Assembly (NCBI GenBank): GCA_029560875.1
Contig: JAKQKB010000017.1
Location: 1-41,784, forward strand
Length of the DNA stretch: 41,784 nt
Direction of reading: 5' to 3'
DNA from: Bacteroidota bacterium
GTDB lineage: Bacteria > Bacteroidota > Bacteroidia > Bacteroidales > Tenuifilaceae
Part shown: piece by piece, positions 17,875-26,545 of the stretch
Position numbering within the stretch: position 1 is the stretch's first letter
Layout: every line of letters starts with the position of its first letter
Position numbers and translations under genes: made by a program
The notes under the pieces: model-generated
Databases searched by the model: none
Told to the model about the DNA's origin: nothing
What the model saw: only the letters and a program-made list of their open reading frames with translations

Positions 17875-19824
17875 CTAATCGAGTTGGTCTATAAGTTTAA
17901 TTTTTTCCTCTAAAAGAACAATTTCCTCTTTGGCCTTTTTAATCTTGCGCTCAACCTCCTGAATCATCGATTCTGCATTCTTAGTGCGAGCAAAGAACCC
18001 AATGTTATTCTCCCAAAGTGCAATGTCGTTCTCCAACTGGCGAAGACGGTTGAACAGTTTATCGCGTTCGTTGCGTAACTTATTCTCCTGACGAGCATTG
18101 CCGTGAGCACCATCAATTTTAGATTTGAAACGTAACAGGTTACGCTTACCTTCCTCAATATTTAACTGTTCAAAATGCTTATTGATTGCGGTTCTATAGC
18201 GCTTCTGAATATCTTCTTTATGCTTAATTGGGACAAAACCTATTTCCGCCCAACGACGCTGAAAATCTTTTAAAGCATTGAGGTTTGCCTCAACATCCTC
18301 CGAAACTACAAAGGCTTCAATATCTGCAATTAAGGCCTCTTTTGCTTTCAGGTTATTGTCGTAGCTATTGTCAACTTTCGAAAAATGCTGCGATTTTTGA
18401 TTGAAGAAGTAGTCGCAAGCAGCGCGGAAGCGTTTCCAAAGTTCCTCGGAATGCTTACGTGGAACTGGACCAACCTCTTTCCAGCGTTTCTGTAGGTTAA
18501 TTAAATCCTCTGTGGTTTTTTTCCACTCGTTACTATCTTTCAAAGCTTCAGCCTGAATGCAAAGTTCAGTCTTTAGCTGAAGGTTATTCTGCTGTACTTC
18601 GCGAGCATCAACGTAGAATTCGCGCTTATGACCAAAAAACGAATCACAAGCAGTACGGAAACGCTCGTAAATTTTGTTGTTATCCTTTTTAGGAGCAAAA
18701 CCTATGGTTTTCCAAACCTTTTGCAACTCAATCATATCCTTGGAGCGCTGGTTCCACTCCTTGTTGCTCTTTATTACCATTGAGGCCAACTCCTCGGCTT
18801 TTTCGCAAAGCAAAGTTTTAGCATCAAGATTTTTCTTCTGCTCGTCGCGTAATCCCTCAAAATGCTCCTGATGTTTCTTGTTAATTTTACCAGTTGCCTC
18901 CTTGAAGCGTTCCCAAATTTCGTTCTGGTTTTCGCGAGGAACGGGACCAATCTCACGCCATTGCTCATGAAACTTTTGCAGTTTCTTAAAGGCACTTACT
19001 ACAGATGGTTCAAGTAGTAATTCCTCTGTTTTTTCGCAAAGGCTAATCTTTTCCTCAAGGTTTTTCTTAAGGTCAAGGTCGCGTAGTTCTTTATTTATTT
19101 TGATGAAATCGTAGAAATTCTGAACATGGTGATGGTAGTTTTCCCACAAATCGTTTAGGTTTGCCTGTGGAATTGGGCCAATTTCCCTAAATTTTTGTTG
19201 AAGTTGGCGGAACTCTTGGAACGTACGGTTTACATCCTCCGAGTTGTTCACTAACTCTTTAATCTGCTCAATGATTTGAAGTTTTTGCTCCAAATTATGC
19301 TGTTTTTGCTGCTCAATATCGTGGTTGTATTTAGTGCGTTCGTCGCGGTAAATCTTAAGCAGTTCTTTGATTTGAATCTCTGCATTATCGTCGGCAGGAA
19401 CAAACTGTGCAACATCGCCACCAGTTTCAACAAAAGCCTTACGCTGGCGCTCAACATCGGCCTTATGCTTGCGGTAGAAAATGCTCTTAATACTTTCTAT
19501 CTCAGCCTTAATTTTATAGATAGGCTTTTCTTCAAAAAGTTGTTTAAGAGTTTGTACCAATTCATCCTTTGATAGGTTTGAGAAATCAATGTTTAGCTTA
19601 TCACCCTCATCCTCGTCAATATTTGAATCTTCATCCTCCTCATCTTCGGATATTGATTCTTCTTCAAGGTCAATTGGTTGCAAAGTAACATCAATCTCTT
19701 CGTCGTCAACGTGCGCTGCTTTAGCTTGCTCTGCTATGCTCTCGCTTTCGGTGGAAGTAGCCCTCGTATCTTCAGCATTGCTGAAGCTCTGATCCATAGG
19801 ATCATTCAGATCGTTAGTGTTCAT
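17875..19824 (-). CDS. DUF349 repeat protein with acidic N-terminus
   Basis: A 649-residue, probably cytoplasmic, largely coiled-coil protein of unknown function. The first 80 or so residues are acidic and low-complexity (runs such as EEESISEDEEDEDSN). Five DUF349-type units follow, recognisable by their tryptophan/IGP signature: FREIGPIPQ, WREIGPVPREN, WKTIGFAPKKD, WKEVGPVPRKH and WAEIGFVPIKH, each followed by a basic-aromatic helix such as IYERFRTACD. A C-terminal coiled coil (about 565-649) is rich in Lys and Glu. It has no signal peptide. Proteins of this kind are common in Bacteroidota as single genes. Confidence 0.9.
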   Translation of the reverse strand: MNTNDLNDPMDQSFSNAEDTRATSTESESIAEQAKAAHVDDEEIDVTLQPIDLEEESISEDEEDEDSNIDEDEGDKLNIDFSNLSKDELVQTLKQLFEEKPIYKIKAEIESIKSIFYRKHKADVERQRKAFVETGGDVAQFVPADDNAEIQIKELLKIYRDERTKYNHDIEQQKQHNLEQKLQIIEQIKELVNNSEDVNRTFQEFRQLQQKFREIGPIPQANLNDLWENYHHHVQNFYDFIKINKELRDLDLKKNLEEKISLCEKTEELLLEPSVVSAFKKLQKFHEQWREIGPVPRENQNEIWERFKEATGKINKKHQEHFEGLRDEQKKNLDAKTLLCEKAEELASMVIKSNKEWNQRSKDMIELQKVWKTIGFAPKKDNNKIYERFRTACDSFFGHKREFYVDAREVQQNNLQLKTELCIQAEALKDSNEWKKTTEDLINLQKRWKEVGPVPRKHSEELWKRFRAACDYFFNQKSQHFSKVDNSYDNNLKAKEALIADIEAFVVSEDVEANLNALKDFQRRWAEIGFVPIKHKEDIQKRYRTAINKHFEQLNIEEGKRNLLRFKSKIDGAHGNARQENKLRNERDKLFNRLRQLENDIALWENNIGFFARTKNAESMIQEVERKIKKAKEEIVLLEEKIKLIDQLD

Positions 19825-19885
19825 AAACTTAAAATTATCAGTAACACAGTAAAATAGCCCAAAAAATTCAACTGAATTTTGCTCA

Positions 19886-19916
19886 CGAAAATAAGCATAA
19901 TAGAGTAATGCTCAAA
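19886..19916 (-). promoter_or_regulatory. Promoter of the DUF349 gene
   Basis: On the minus strand TTTG (19916-19913), a 19-nt spacer, then TATTTTCG (19893-19886), one mismatch from TAnnTTTG. Start would be near 19880, about 55 nt before the ATG. The remainder of the 385-nt gene-free stretch 19825-20209 holds the Hsp20 terminator, a purine-rich degenerate tract (20020-20062) and a dispersed repeat. Confidence 0.6.
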
Positions 19917-20078
19917 TTATTTAACGTAAAAGTATTCTGTTAATGTTGAAATTTATATTGATTAAAAGGAAGAAAAGTGAATGGGCACCGCTCATTTATG
20001 ATATAACTTTTGTGGGAATATGAGGAAGTTAGAGGGAGATAGAAGAAGTTTGAGGGTGTTTGAGTAATGATTGCATAG

Positions 20079-20109
20079 AAAAAACGTGAGCCAAAAATCG
20101 ACTCACGTT
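20079..20109 (-). terminator. Terminator downstream of hsp20
   Basis: Stem AACGTGAG / CTCACGTT (20083-20090 with 20102-20109), 11-nt loop, followed on the minus strand by a T-run. It lies about 100 nt after the Hsp20 stop codon. Confidence 0.8.
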
Positions 20110-20180
20110 CAAACAAACCTAATCAAAAAACTACTGCAAAATTATTTCTAGCTGAATAAACTTGGGAAGTAGTCCTCCAT

Positions 20181-20203
20181 TACTCCATTCATCCAACACT
20201 CCA
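20181..20203. repeat. Dispersed repeat (GGAGTGTTGGAT family), copy A
   Basis: The reverse complement of this 23-nt segment, TGGAGTGTTGGATGAATGG and so on, matches 37830-37852 at 21 of 23 positions. This copy ends 7 nt from the Hsp20 stop codon; the other lies 49 nt after the Sua5-type gene. Both sit at gene 3' ends. Confidence 0.7.
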
Positions 20204-20209
20204 ATTGTG

Positions 20210-20647
20210 TTAACTAATGCTAATCGACCTTGGCTGTTGTGGTTTTGCCTCTTCCTTTTTGGATAGAGTAATGGTTAAAATTCCGTTTTCATAACGAGCA
20301 TCAATCTTATTAATATCGATTGTTTTGCCAACTACAAAACTTCTTTCAAACGAACCGTTGTAAAACTCACAGCGGTTAAGGCTTTCGCCTTCTACTTTGT
20401 TTTGTTCTTTCTCAACTGAAATATTTAGAAGGTCGTTCTCGACTTTTACCTTGAAATCGTCCTTTGAGTAGCCTGGTGCAGCAACCTCGATGCGGTAGCG
20501 CTCTGCCTCTTCAACAATATTTACAGCGGGATAATTCCTACCAGCTTCGTTAAAACCATTAGCGGTTCTAAAAAAGTTATTCAAATCAAATCCATTGAAC
20601 CTCCTTGAGGTTAACATTTCAGGATTATAGAAACTTACTAGTGTCAT
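20210..20647 (-). CDS. Small heat shock protein (Hsp20/alpha-crystallin)
   Basis: A 145-residue cytoplasmic holdase chaperone that binds unfolding proteins without ATP. The alpha-crystallin domain covers about residues 38-135: YPAVNIVEEAERYRIEVAAPGY, then DFKVKVENDLLNISVE, then YENGILTITLSKKEE. The C-terminal tail ends SISIS, providing the I-x-I motif that docks into neighbouring subunits during oligomer formation. A poorly conserved N-terminal arm precedes the domain. Transcription probably starts at a strong promoter at 20836-20807, giving a leader of about 155 nt. No Shine-Dalgarno is seen before the ATG. Confidence 0.95.
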   Translation of the reverse strand: MTLVSFYNPEMLTSRRFNGFDLNNFFRTANGFNEAGRNYPAVNIVEEAERYRIEVAAPGYSKDDFKVKVENDLLNISVEKEQNKVEGESLNRCEFYNGSFERSFVVGKTIDINKIDARYENGILTITLSKKEEAKPQQPRSISIS

Positions 20648-20806
20648 AGTTTTTTATTTTTATTGATTAATAATTTCGTTGTTTAAACCTTTGTAATCGA
20701 ATTTTATACCAAAACTCAAAATCAGCCACTTTGGCATAATTCAAGTAAACGGCAAGCAATAATGACATGTATTGATTTGTTAATAAATGTTTAATTATCA
20801 ATCAAT

Positions 20807-20836
20807 CAAATATATAAGCATTTCGCTTTCAGTCAA
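20807..20836 (-). promoter_or_regulatory. Promoter of hsp20
   Basis: On the minus strand TTGA begins at 20836 and TATATTTG occupies 20814-20807. The spacer after TTG is exactly 19 nt, and the -7 box is a perfect TAnnTTTG. This is the best match to the Bacteroidota promoter model in the window. It implies a 5' leader of about 155 nt. Confidence 0.72.
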
Positions 20837-20853
20837 CCTCTCTCTTCTTTCTT

Positions 20854-20881
20854 CCCGCCTCCATCTTCCCACCTCCATCTT
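20854..20881. repeat. Two-copy 14-bp tandem repeat upstream of trmD
   Basis: CCCGCCTCCATCTT is followed directly by CCCACCTCCATCTT (one mismatch), inside a pyrimidine-rich tract (20838-20895) between the divergent hsp20 and trmD promoters. Confidence 0.75.
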
Positions 20882-20902
20882 CTAACATCCCACTTTTTAA
20901 AC

Positions 20903-20910
20903 TACCTTTG
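20903..20910 (+). promoter_or_regulatory. -7 promoter box of trmD
   Basis: TACCTTTG, a perfect TAnnTTTG, ends 21 nt before the trmD ATG. A clear -33 TTTG at 19-nt spacing is lacking. Confidence 0.62.
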
Positions 20911-20931
20911 CACCAGAATAAATAACCAAGA

Positions 20932-21609
20932 ATGAGAATTGATATTATCACCGTACTGCCAGAATTGCTTGAGAGTCCGCTAGGGCATTCCATTATAAAA
21001 CGTGCACAGAAAAAAGAACTTGTGGAAATTAAACTCCACCATTTACGCGATTTTACGCACAACAAGCACCGCACAGTGGACGATTACGCCTTTGGCCCCG
21101 ATGCTGGAATGGTTTTAAAGGTTGAGCCTATTTTTGAGGCCATCGAGAAGCTAAAATCGGAACGCGAGTACGATGAGGTTATATACACTTCGCCCGATGG
21201 CGAGCCTATGACACAAAAACTGGCTAATAATCTTAGCACTAAAAAGAATATTCTCATACTTTGTGGTCACTACAAAGGAGTGGACCATAGGGTGCGCGAA
21301 CATCTCGTTACCCGTGAAATTTCAATAGGTGACTACGTCCTCTCTGGAGGAGAACTTGCTGCCGCAATTATTGTAGATAGCGTTGTACGTTTGGTTCCAG
21401 GAGTTCTCTCCGACGAAACCTCTGCCCTCACCGATTCATTCCAAGATGGGTTGCTAGCTCCTCCTGTATATACCCGCCCTGCAGAATTTAATGGATGGAA
21501 AGTTCCAGAAATACTCCTTTCGGGCAATTTCAAGGAAATTGAGAAATGGCAAATGGAACAAGCTATTGAGCGAACAAAAAAGCTTAGGCCGGGATTATTG
21601 GAAGAGTAA
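20932..21609 (+). CDS. trmD: tRNA (guanine-37-N1)-methyltransferase TrmD
   Basis: A 225-residue SPOUT-class methyltransferase that makes m1G37 in tRNAs reading CNN codons, preventing +1 frameshifting. Visible motifs are [10 protein letters not shown] at the start, [18 protein letters not shown], and the trefoil-knot SAM site [15 protein letters not shown] with [16 protein letters not shown]. Length is typical. Unlike the common rpsP-rimM-trmD-rplS arrangement, it is a single gene here. Confidence 0.97.
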   Translation: MRIDIITVLPELLESPLGHSIIKRAQKKELVEIKLHHLRDFTHNKHRTVDDYAFGPDAGMVLKVEPIFEAIEKLKSEREYDEVIYTSPDGEPMTQKLANNLSTKKNILILCGHYKGVDHRVREHLVTREISIGDYVLSGGELAAAIIVDSVVRLVPGVLSDETSALTDSFQDGLLAPPVYTRPAEFNGWKVPEILLSGNFKEIEKWQMEQAIERTKKLRPGLLEE

Positions 21610-21749
21610 ATTCTTCGATTCAACCAGACGGGTATAGTTTTCATCACAAATCATCAAACAACAAAATACCAACATTTAGGTATTTCGCACTCTTTTCACA
21701 GATAGTTTCTTTGCATCATCAAATTTAAATTAATTAAATCTAAATAAAG

Positions 21750-22922
21750 ATGAAAAGACTATCGTTAATTGGGTTATTTGTGATGATTATGGGAGTTTCC
21801 TATGGGCAACAAATAGATTCAGTTGCAAACAACACAAATAAAGTGTTGATAAGGGGTTACGGTGAAGTGCATTACAACCTACCTTTTAGTAGCAATAAAC
21901 GCTACAATGGGAGTTTAGATGTACATAGAATGGTTATGATGTTTGGCTATAGTTTTAGTAGAAGAACTAGTTTTATGACAGAGATTGAGTACGAGCACGT
22001 AAAGGAACTATTTGTTGAACAAGCTTACTTGCAGCACCGATTAAGTAGCAATTTCAGTTTGATAGGCGGTTTAATACTTGTCCCAATGGGATTCATTAAC
22101 GAATATCATGAGCCTACAGTGTTTAATGGCGTTGAACGCCCTTTAATCGACAACAATATATCACCATCAACCTGGCGTGAAATTGCATTTGGATTCAAGG
22201 GGAACTCAATTCCATTATCGCTCAATTACCAACTTTATATTGTAAATGGGTTTAGAAGTTACTCAACTGAAGGCTTGCTTAACGGAAAGAGCGGTTTCAG
22301 ATCGGGTCGTCAACGTGGTGCCGAGGCCATTGCAAGCTCTCCAAACTTTGCAGGTAGAGTTCACTACTACGGAATAAATGGCTTGCAGTTAGGAGTATCG
22401 GGCTACTATGGAAAAACACAAAGCCCACTATACAATGGAATTGACAAAAATGATGATGCGGCATTAGCCAAGGCCGATTCGTCTGTTGTTGGACTTGCGA
22501 TGGTTGGATTCGATGCTCAGTACGATTACGCAGGATTAGAACTTCGCTCTCAGCTATATTTATCCTCTATTTCAAATAGCAATGAATACAACCTATTTAC
22601 AGCAAAATCTAGAGTTCCAAACGATTTAGGTGCATCAATGTATGGCTACTATGTTGAAGCGGCTTACAACATACTTAGACCTTTTAGTGGAACAAAATAC
22701 CAACTCCTTCCTTTTGCTCGTTTCGAGAAATATGATACCCATTGGAGTGTTGGCAATGTTACAGCAAAAAACGATGTCTACAATGTAACAGCCATCACAG
22801 CCGGATTAACACTCAGGTTGGCAAAAGGTGCAGTTGTAAAAACCGACATACAACTTACAAAGCCTAAAAGTGCCGATGAATTTAGTAAAGTGTTAAATTT
22901 CGGAATAGGAGTCTCTTTCTAA
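21750..22922 (+). CDS. Outer-membrane beta-barrel (porin-like) protein
   Basis: A 390-residue protein with a signal peptide (about 1-19, MKRLSLIGLFVMIMGVSYGQ). The mature part alternates hydrophobic and polar residues as in a barrel: IRGYGEVHYNLPF, VMMFGYSFSRRTSFMTEIEYE, FSLIGGLILVPMGFINEYHEP, SGYYGKTQSPLY, AGLELRSQLYLSS. It ends with a terminal strand KVLNFGIGVSF whose last residue is Phe, as required for BAM-dependent assembly. It resembles Bacteroidota porins of the phosphate-selective or unassigned type; the substrate is unknown. The downstream FMN-binding protein gene lies 75 nt away across a strong hairpin, suggesting they work together. Confidence 0.82.
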   Translation: MKRLSLIGLFVMIMGVSYGQQIDSVANNTNKVLIRGYGEVHYNLPFSSNKRYNGSLDVHRMVMMFGYSFSRRTSFMTEIEYEHVKELFVEQAYLQHRLSSNFSLIGGLILVPMGFINEYHEPTVFNGVERPLIDNNISPSTWREIAFGFKGNSIPLSLNYQLYIVNGFRSYSTEGLLNGKSGFRSGRQRGAEAIASSPNFAGRVHYYGINGLQLGVSGYYGKTQSPLYNGIDKNDDAALAKADSSVVGLAMVGFDAQYDYAGLELRSQLYLSSISNSNEYNLFTAKSRVPNDLGASMYGYYVEAAYNILRPFSGTKYQLLPFARFEKYDTHWSVGNVTAKNDVYNVTAITAGLTLRLAKGAVVKTDIQLTKPKSADEFSKVLNFGIGVSF

Positions 22923-22936
22923 GGCAGTCATAACTT

Positions 22937-22977
22937 GGAACAAGGTGAGAGCAATGCAAACACCCTCACCTTGTTCC
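22937..22977 (+). terminator. Strong 13-bp intergenic hairpin
   Basis: GGAACAAGGTGAG (22937-22949) and CTCACCTTGTTCC (22965-22977) are perfectly complementary with a 15-nt loop. There is no strong T-run after it, so it may be a terminator, an attenuator or an mRNA-stabilising structure between the barrel protein gene and the FMN-binding gene. Confidence 0.6.
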
Positions 22978-22997
22978 CATAATTTAATATAATCATT

Positions 22998-23522
22998 ATG
23001 CGAAGCTTCTTAATAGCAATAGGATTAGTTTTACTTTTCAGCGGTTTTAAGAACCCTGTTGACTCAAAGTTGAGCAAAGATATTAAGCGAGTACTTAATA
23101 TTGATGATCCAAAATTCCGAAGGATTGATGCTCTGAATGAAAGCAAGAATGGTTTCTTTACGGGAATAGAGTCCTCTTCTAAATCCGAAATTGTTGGCTA
23201 CTATTACTCAGGCAGAGTTTTCACCTGCAACAATACTCACTGCTCTACAGACATCACAGAATCCGAGTACCTCGATTATGTAATTATCTTTAATAAACAA
23301 GCTTCGATATTAATGGTAAAGGTAGTAGATTATAATGCCACACATGGACATGCTGTTACAGCAAAAGGGTGGTTAAGCCAATTTATAGGGTACGTTGGCA
23401 GTAAATCACTAAATGTAGGAACAAATATAGACGCTATTTCGGGTGCAACAATCTCTGCTGAAGCAATAACCTATGACATTGAGCGTGTGACAAGTGTTTT
23501 GGCAAATTTTTGCAAGAAATAG
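22998..23522 (+). CDS. Exported FMN-binding domain protein, probably flavinylated
   Basis: A 174-residue exported protein with an N-terminal hydrophobic signal (MRSFLIAIGLVLLFSGF). The C-terminal half is an FMN-binding (RnfG/NqrC-like) domain: YLDYVIIFNKQASILMVKVV, then WLSQFIGYVG and the motif DAISGATISAEAITYDIERV. The threonine of SGAT in this context is the usual site where the transferase ApbE attaches FMN covalently. The pair CNNTHC (about residues 76-81) may be a disulfide or redox site. No apbE is in the window. With the upstream barrel protein it may form an extracytoplasmic redox module; that is inference. It converges with the TPR gene with a 1-nt gap. Confidence 0.83.
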   Translation: MRSFLIAIGLVLLFSGFKNPVDSKLSKDIKRVLNIDDPKFRRIDALNESKNGFFTGIESSSKSEIVGYYYSGRVFTCNNTHCSTDITESEYLDYVIIFNKQASILMVKVVDYNATHGHAVTAKGWLSQFIGYVGSKSLNVGTNIDAISGATISAEAITYDIERVTSVLANFCKK

Positions 23523-23523
23523 T

Positions 23524-24771
23524 TTAGTTCTTACAATACTTAAACATCCACTCTTGCGCCTCAAACTTTCCATACTGATGCGATATTGAGTAGCACCTGC
23601 AGGCTTCCTTCATCTCCCCAAGGTTATGGAGGGCTATTCCCTTGTAAAAATATGCCTCGGCAATATTGTACTCATTGGCAATAGCAAAATCCAGTTCAAC
23701 TATAGCCAAACGGGCTTGTTCCGTTTTTATGTAAGTTAAACCTCGCAAGTATCTGTACTTTGGATTATTTGGGTTGGTTTTTGAGAGTTTTGCCAATGCA
23801 AAAAGTGCATCAACATATTGCCCTGCATCGTAGGCGCTTTGCGACAGGAATTCAATTGCCTTGGTATCATTTGGGTAGAATTCCAGGTAATACTTTATGT
23901 CCTGCAATCCGTTTGCTTGTTGATTCATCTCATTGTAGGCCTTTGCTCTAGCAAAATGATACTTTGGATTTCCGCCCGATTTCTCAATTGCCTCATCTAA
24001 TTTCTTGATTGCCTGCGGAAATTGCTTTTTGACAATCATTGCTTCGGCGGTTTTTACAAGGTACAATGGATTTTTACGGCTCTTCTTGTATGCAATTGAG
24101 TAATCATCGGCAGCAGCAGAGGGATTGTTCATATTTAAGTATGCATCGCCACGCAATTCATAAAGTGTGTATCTGCTTTTTGTGCCTTTAATTCTTGTAT
24201 TTAGCAACTCCAAACTCTCTTCGTAGTTTTGGTTAGCATTCAAGTATTCGGCCTCTGCAATAGCCTTATCGAGTGAGGTGTACCAATCTTTACTCCAGAG
24301 ATTTTTCCAACTTATAGAACTGTGGTATTTTTCAAAAGCACCTTCAAGCAAAATAATACTTTCTTTCTCCCTTTGAGCCGATTCTAGGTTTTTCCTCAGC
24401 CAATCGAAACATTTTGCAGTATCGCCAATTGTGCAGTGGGTCTTAGCCAACCGATAACTTGCAGAACCAGTCCTTGTTGATTCTGCTTTTTGGAAAAATT
24501 CTATAGCATCAAAGTAATTCTCGTTTAGTAAATATGCATCTCCAATTCCTATCAAATACTGAAACCGCATTGGCTTTAACGCTTTGCAGGAATCTGCCCA
24601 CTGTAATGCTTTTGCTCTATCCTGCATATCAATGGCTGCCTGAAGACGATAGAAGGCCTCAGGCATTTGCTGAGCGTTAACGCGAGTCGAATTTATTCCA
24701 AAAGCAAAAAGAAGTACTAAAAAAGTATGTATCTTGAATTGACGGCAGAGATGCTTCGCCAAGCTCAGCAT
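23524..24771 (-). CDS. Exported TPR-repeat protein
   Basis: A protein of about 416 residues if started at the ATG at 24771; the frame is open to 24858. After the start comes a hydrophobic signal (HTFLVLLFAFG, cleavage near VNA|QQ) and then at least eight tetratricopeptide-like repeats, for example ALQWADSCKALKP, YFDAIEFFQKAES, SAAADDYSIAYKKSRKNPLY, FPQAIKKLDEAIEKSG, ARLAIVELDFAIANEYNIAEAYFYKGIA. It is probably a periplasmic scaffold; its partner is unknown. The start region is unusual: everything before about residue 40 of the long frame, including both candidate start ATGs (24783 and 24771), is encoded by a REP-like repeat. Confidence 0.8.
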   Translation of the reverse strand: MLSLAKHLCRQFKIHTFLVLLFAFGINSTRVNAQQMPEAFYRLQAAIDMQDRAKALQWADSCKALKPMRFQYLIGIGDAYLLNENYFDAIEFFQKAESTRTGSASYRLAKTHCTIGDTAKCFDWLRKNLESAQREKESIILLEGAFEKYHSSISWKNLWSKDWYTSLDKAIAEAEYLNANQNYEESLELLNTRIKGTKSRYTLYELRGDAYLNMNNPSAAADDYSIAYKKSRKNPLYLVKTAEAMIVKKQFPQAIKKLDEAIEKSGGNPKYHFARAKAYNEMNQQANGLQDIKYYLEFYPNDTKAIEFLSQSAYDAGQYVDALFALAKLSKTNPNNPKYRYLRGLTYIKTEQARLAIVELDFAIANEYNIAEAYFYKGIALHNLGEMKEACRCYSISHQYGKFEAQEWMFKYCKN

Positions 24772-24819
24772 GACAAGTAACATTGTGTCTTTGTCATCCC
24801 GAGCATAGCCGAGGGATCT
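24749..24819. repeat. REP-like inverted pair (BIME-like)
   Basis: Two half-elements face each other. 24749-24776 begins AGATGCTTCGCCAAGC and ends ATGACAA. The reverse complement of 24790-24819 begins AGATCCCTCGGCTATGC and ends ATGACAAA. They share the frame AGATnCnTCG...GCTC.G.ATGACAA with a 13-nt spacer. This is the familiar dispersed palindrome of Bacteroidota intergenic regions. Here it overlaps the translation start of the TPR gene. Confidence 0.8.
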
Positions 24820-24878
24820 ATTCTTTAAAATATATGAGAAGATTGATTTTGAATCCACTAACTGATTGATTATTCAGT

Positions 24879-26291
24879 TTACTTTCGAAGAAGGTTTTTA
24901 ACCTTACTAATCTCCATAAAGGTTGCACCATTGCTTGGTCCAAAGCTACCACCAATAATTAGAACCATATCCTCGGAGGCTATCTTTCTACGTTCAAGCA
25001 TCAAACTAATTGCATCGGTTAGGAAATGGTCGCGCGATTGACGTGGCTCCATGTAAACAGCCTCTACTCCGTACGATAAAGCCAATTGACGCATTACATT
25101 TGGTTTATAGCAAATTGAGTACACCGGAACTCTCCCTCTATAAGCCGCCAAGTATCGTCCTGTACGTCCTGTAAGTGTATCAACAATAATCGCTTTTATG
25201 GGTAACGAACAGCAAGCCCGAACTGCAGAACGTGAAAGGGTTGCTGTAATTTCGTTATTAACTCTAACCAAATTCAGCGTATGGTCAGGCTCTAAAACCT
25301 CTTCCACTTCGCGAGCAACGCTAGTCATTGCCTGAACCGATTCTAAAGGATATGCCCCGTAGGCAGTTTCGCCACTAAGCATAATGGCATCGGCACGTTG
25401 GTAAATTGCATTGGCAATATCGCTTATCTCGGCACGGGTTGGACGTGGATGCTCAATCATGGTATGGAGCATTTGCGTAGCAATAATTACTGGCTTTTTG
25501 CTCTCAATACATTTTTTCACCAACCTACGCTGAACAATGGGTATTTTTTGAGCAGGAATCTCGATACCCAAATCGCCACGGGCAACCATAATTCCATATG
25601 CGTGGTCGAGAATTTCATCAATATTATCAACTCCTTGCTGATTCTCAATTTTGGCGATAATTTTGATTTGACTATTATGCTGATGAAGAATCTCCTTTAT
25701 CTCCAAAACATCGTGCTTGCTACGAACAAAGCTGTGTGCAATAAAGTCTAAATCGTTATCAATGGCGAATTTTACAAAGTCTTTGTCCTTTTGAGTTAGT
25801 GACGGAAGGTTAATGTGGACATTGGGCAGATTAACGCTTTTACGCAGTTTAATCATTCCACAGTTCATCACTTCACAGAAGAGAGTGGTTTCGTTTTTCT
25901 CAAGAACCTTTAGTTCTAGTTCACCATCATCAATAAGAAGGGAATTCCCAACAGGAACCTCCTTTGAAATGTTGGCGTAACTAACGTAAACAGTATCGCC
26001 ACCCGATGTGCCTTCAGAATTTCCTACAATCTTTATTTTATCGCCTGTTTTAACATTAATCTCAACACCCATAGACGATGTACGAATTTCAGGCCCTTTG
26101 GTATCAACTAAAATTGCTATACTCTCTGAAACCTCACGAATCTTCGCAATTACCGATTTTGCAGTTTCAGGATTCATATGTGCGGTATTTAAACGGGCAA
26201 CGTTCATCCCTGCATTATAAAGGCCTCTAATAAAATCAACATCGCAACGCTTGTCCGATATGGTGGCAACAATCTTAGTTCGCTTTAGCAT
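24879..26291 (-). CDS. pyk: Pyruvate kinase
   Basis: A 470-residue glycolytic enzyme that converts phosphoenolpyruvate and ADP to pyruvate and ATP. Motifs are RTKIVATISDK at the start, MNVARLNTAHM (substrate arginine), VDTKGPEIRTS, KSVNLPNVHINLPSLTQKD, IIAKIENQQGVDNIDEI with the catalytic lysine, and IMVARGDLGIEIPAQKIP with the metal-binding acidic residues. The C-terminal allosteric domain is present (AVRACCSLPIKAIIVDTLTG onward). It appears to be a single-gene unit with its own promoter (26318-26311). Confidence 0.97.
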   Translation of the reverse strand: MLKRTKIVATISDKRCDVDFIRGLYNAGMNVARLNTAHMNPETAKSVIAKIREVSESIAILVDTKGPEIRTSSMGVEINVKTGDKIKIVGNSEGTSGGDTVYVSYANISKEVPVGNSLLIDDGELELKVLEKNETTLFCEVMNCGMIKLRKSVNLPNVHINLPSLTQKDKDFVKFAIDNDLDFIAHSFVRSKHDVLEIKEILHQHNSQIKIIAKIENQQGVDNIDEILDHAYGIMVARGDLGIEIPAQKIPIVQRRLVKKCIESKKPVIIATQMLHTMIEHPRPTRAEISDIANAIYQRADAIMLSGETAYGAYPLESVQAMTSVAREVEEVLEPDHTLNLVRVNNEITATLSRSAVRACCSLPIKAIIVDTLTGRTGRYLAAYRGRVPVYSICYKPNVMRQLALSYGVEAVYMEPRQSRDHFLTDAISLMLERRKIASEDMVLIIGGSFGPSNGATFMEISKVKNLLRK

Positions 26292-26310
26292 ATAGTATGG
26301 TTTTATAGTG

Positions 26311-26318
26311 CAAAATTA
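26311..26318 (-). promoter_or_regulatory. -7 promoter box of pyk
   Basis: TAATTTTG on the minus strand is a perfect TAnnTTTG, 19 nt before the pyk ATG. The -33 element is weak. The remaining 26319-26545 stretch contains no gene that I can support. Confidence 0.58.
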
Positions 26319-26545
26319 CTTAAGTTATGGAATAATTCATAGGGTGGGTGTGTTTTAGTATGAATAAGGTACGCAAACGTTAACTTTCATATTAATTTTA
26401 CAATTTGGTGTTTGTTTTTTCTACATTCTTGTAAATACTACGATTTTGTTCATTCACTAAATTTCAAGTAATCATTAAAACTTTATTTTTACTTTCTTTG
26501 TAATGCTTTTGCTGCTATATAAAATATAAATCTAGAATTTACATT

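Noticed and set aside
20648..20806. RNA thermometer in the hsp20 leader
   Set aside because: There is no Shine-Dalgarno to be hidden and no fourU or ROSE-like stem that I can draw with confidence.
20829..21074. 81-codon minus-strand frame opposite the start of trmD
   Set aside because: It overlaps the clear TrmD coding sequence and a pyrimidine-rich repeat tract, and its protein has no recognisable pattern.
24749..24819. CRISPR repeat or IS end
   Set aside because: Only one inverted pair, with no regular spacers and no transposase; it fits a REP/BIME-like dispersed palindrome.
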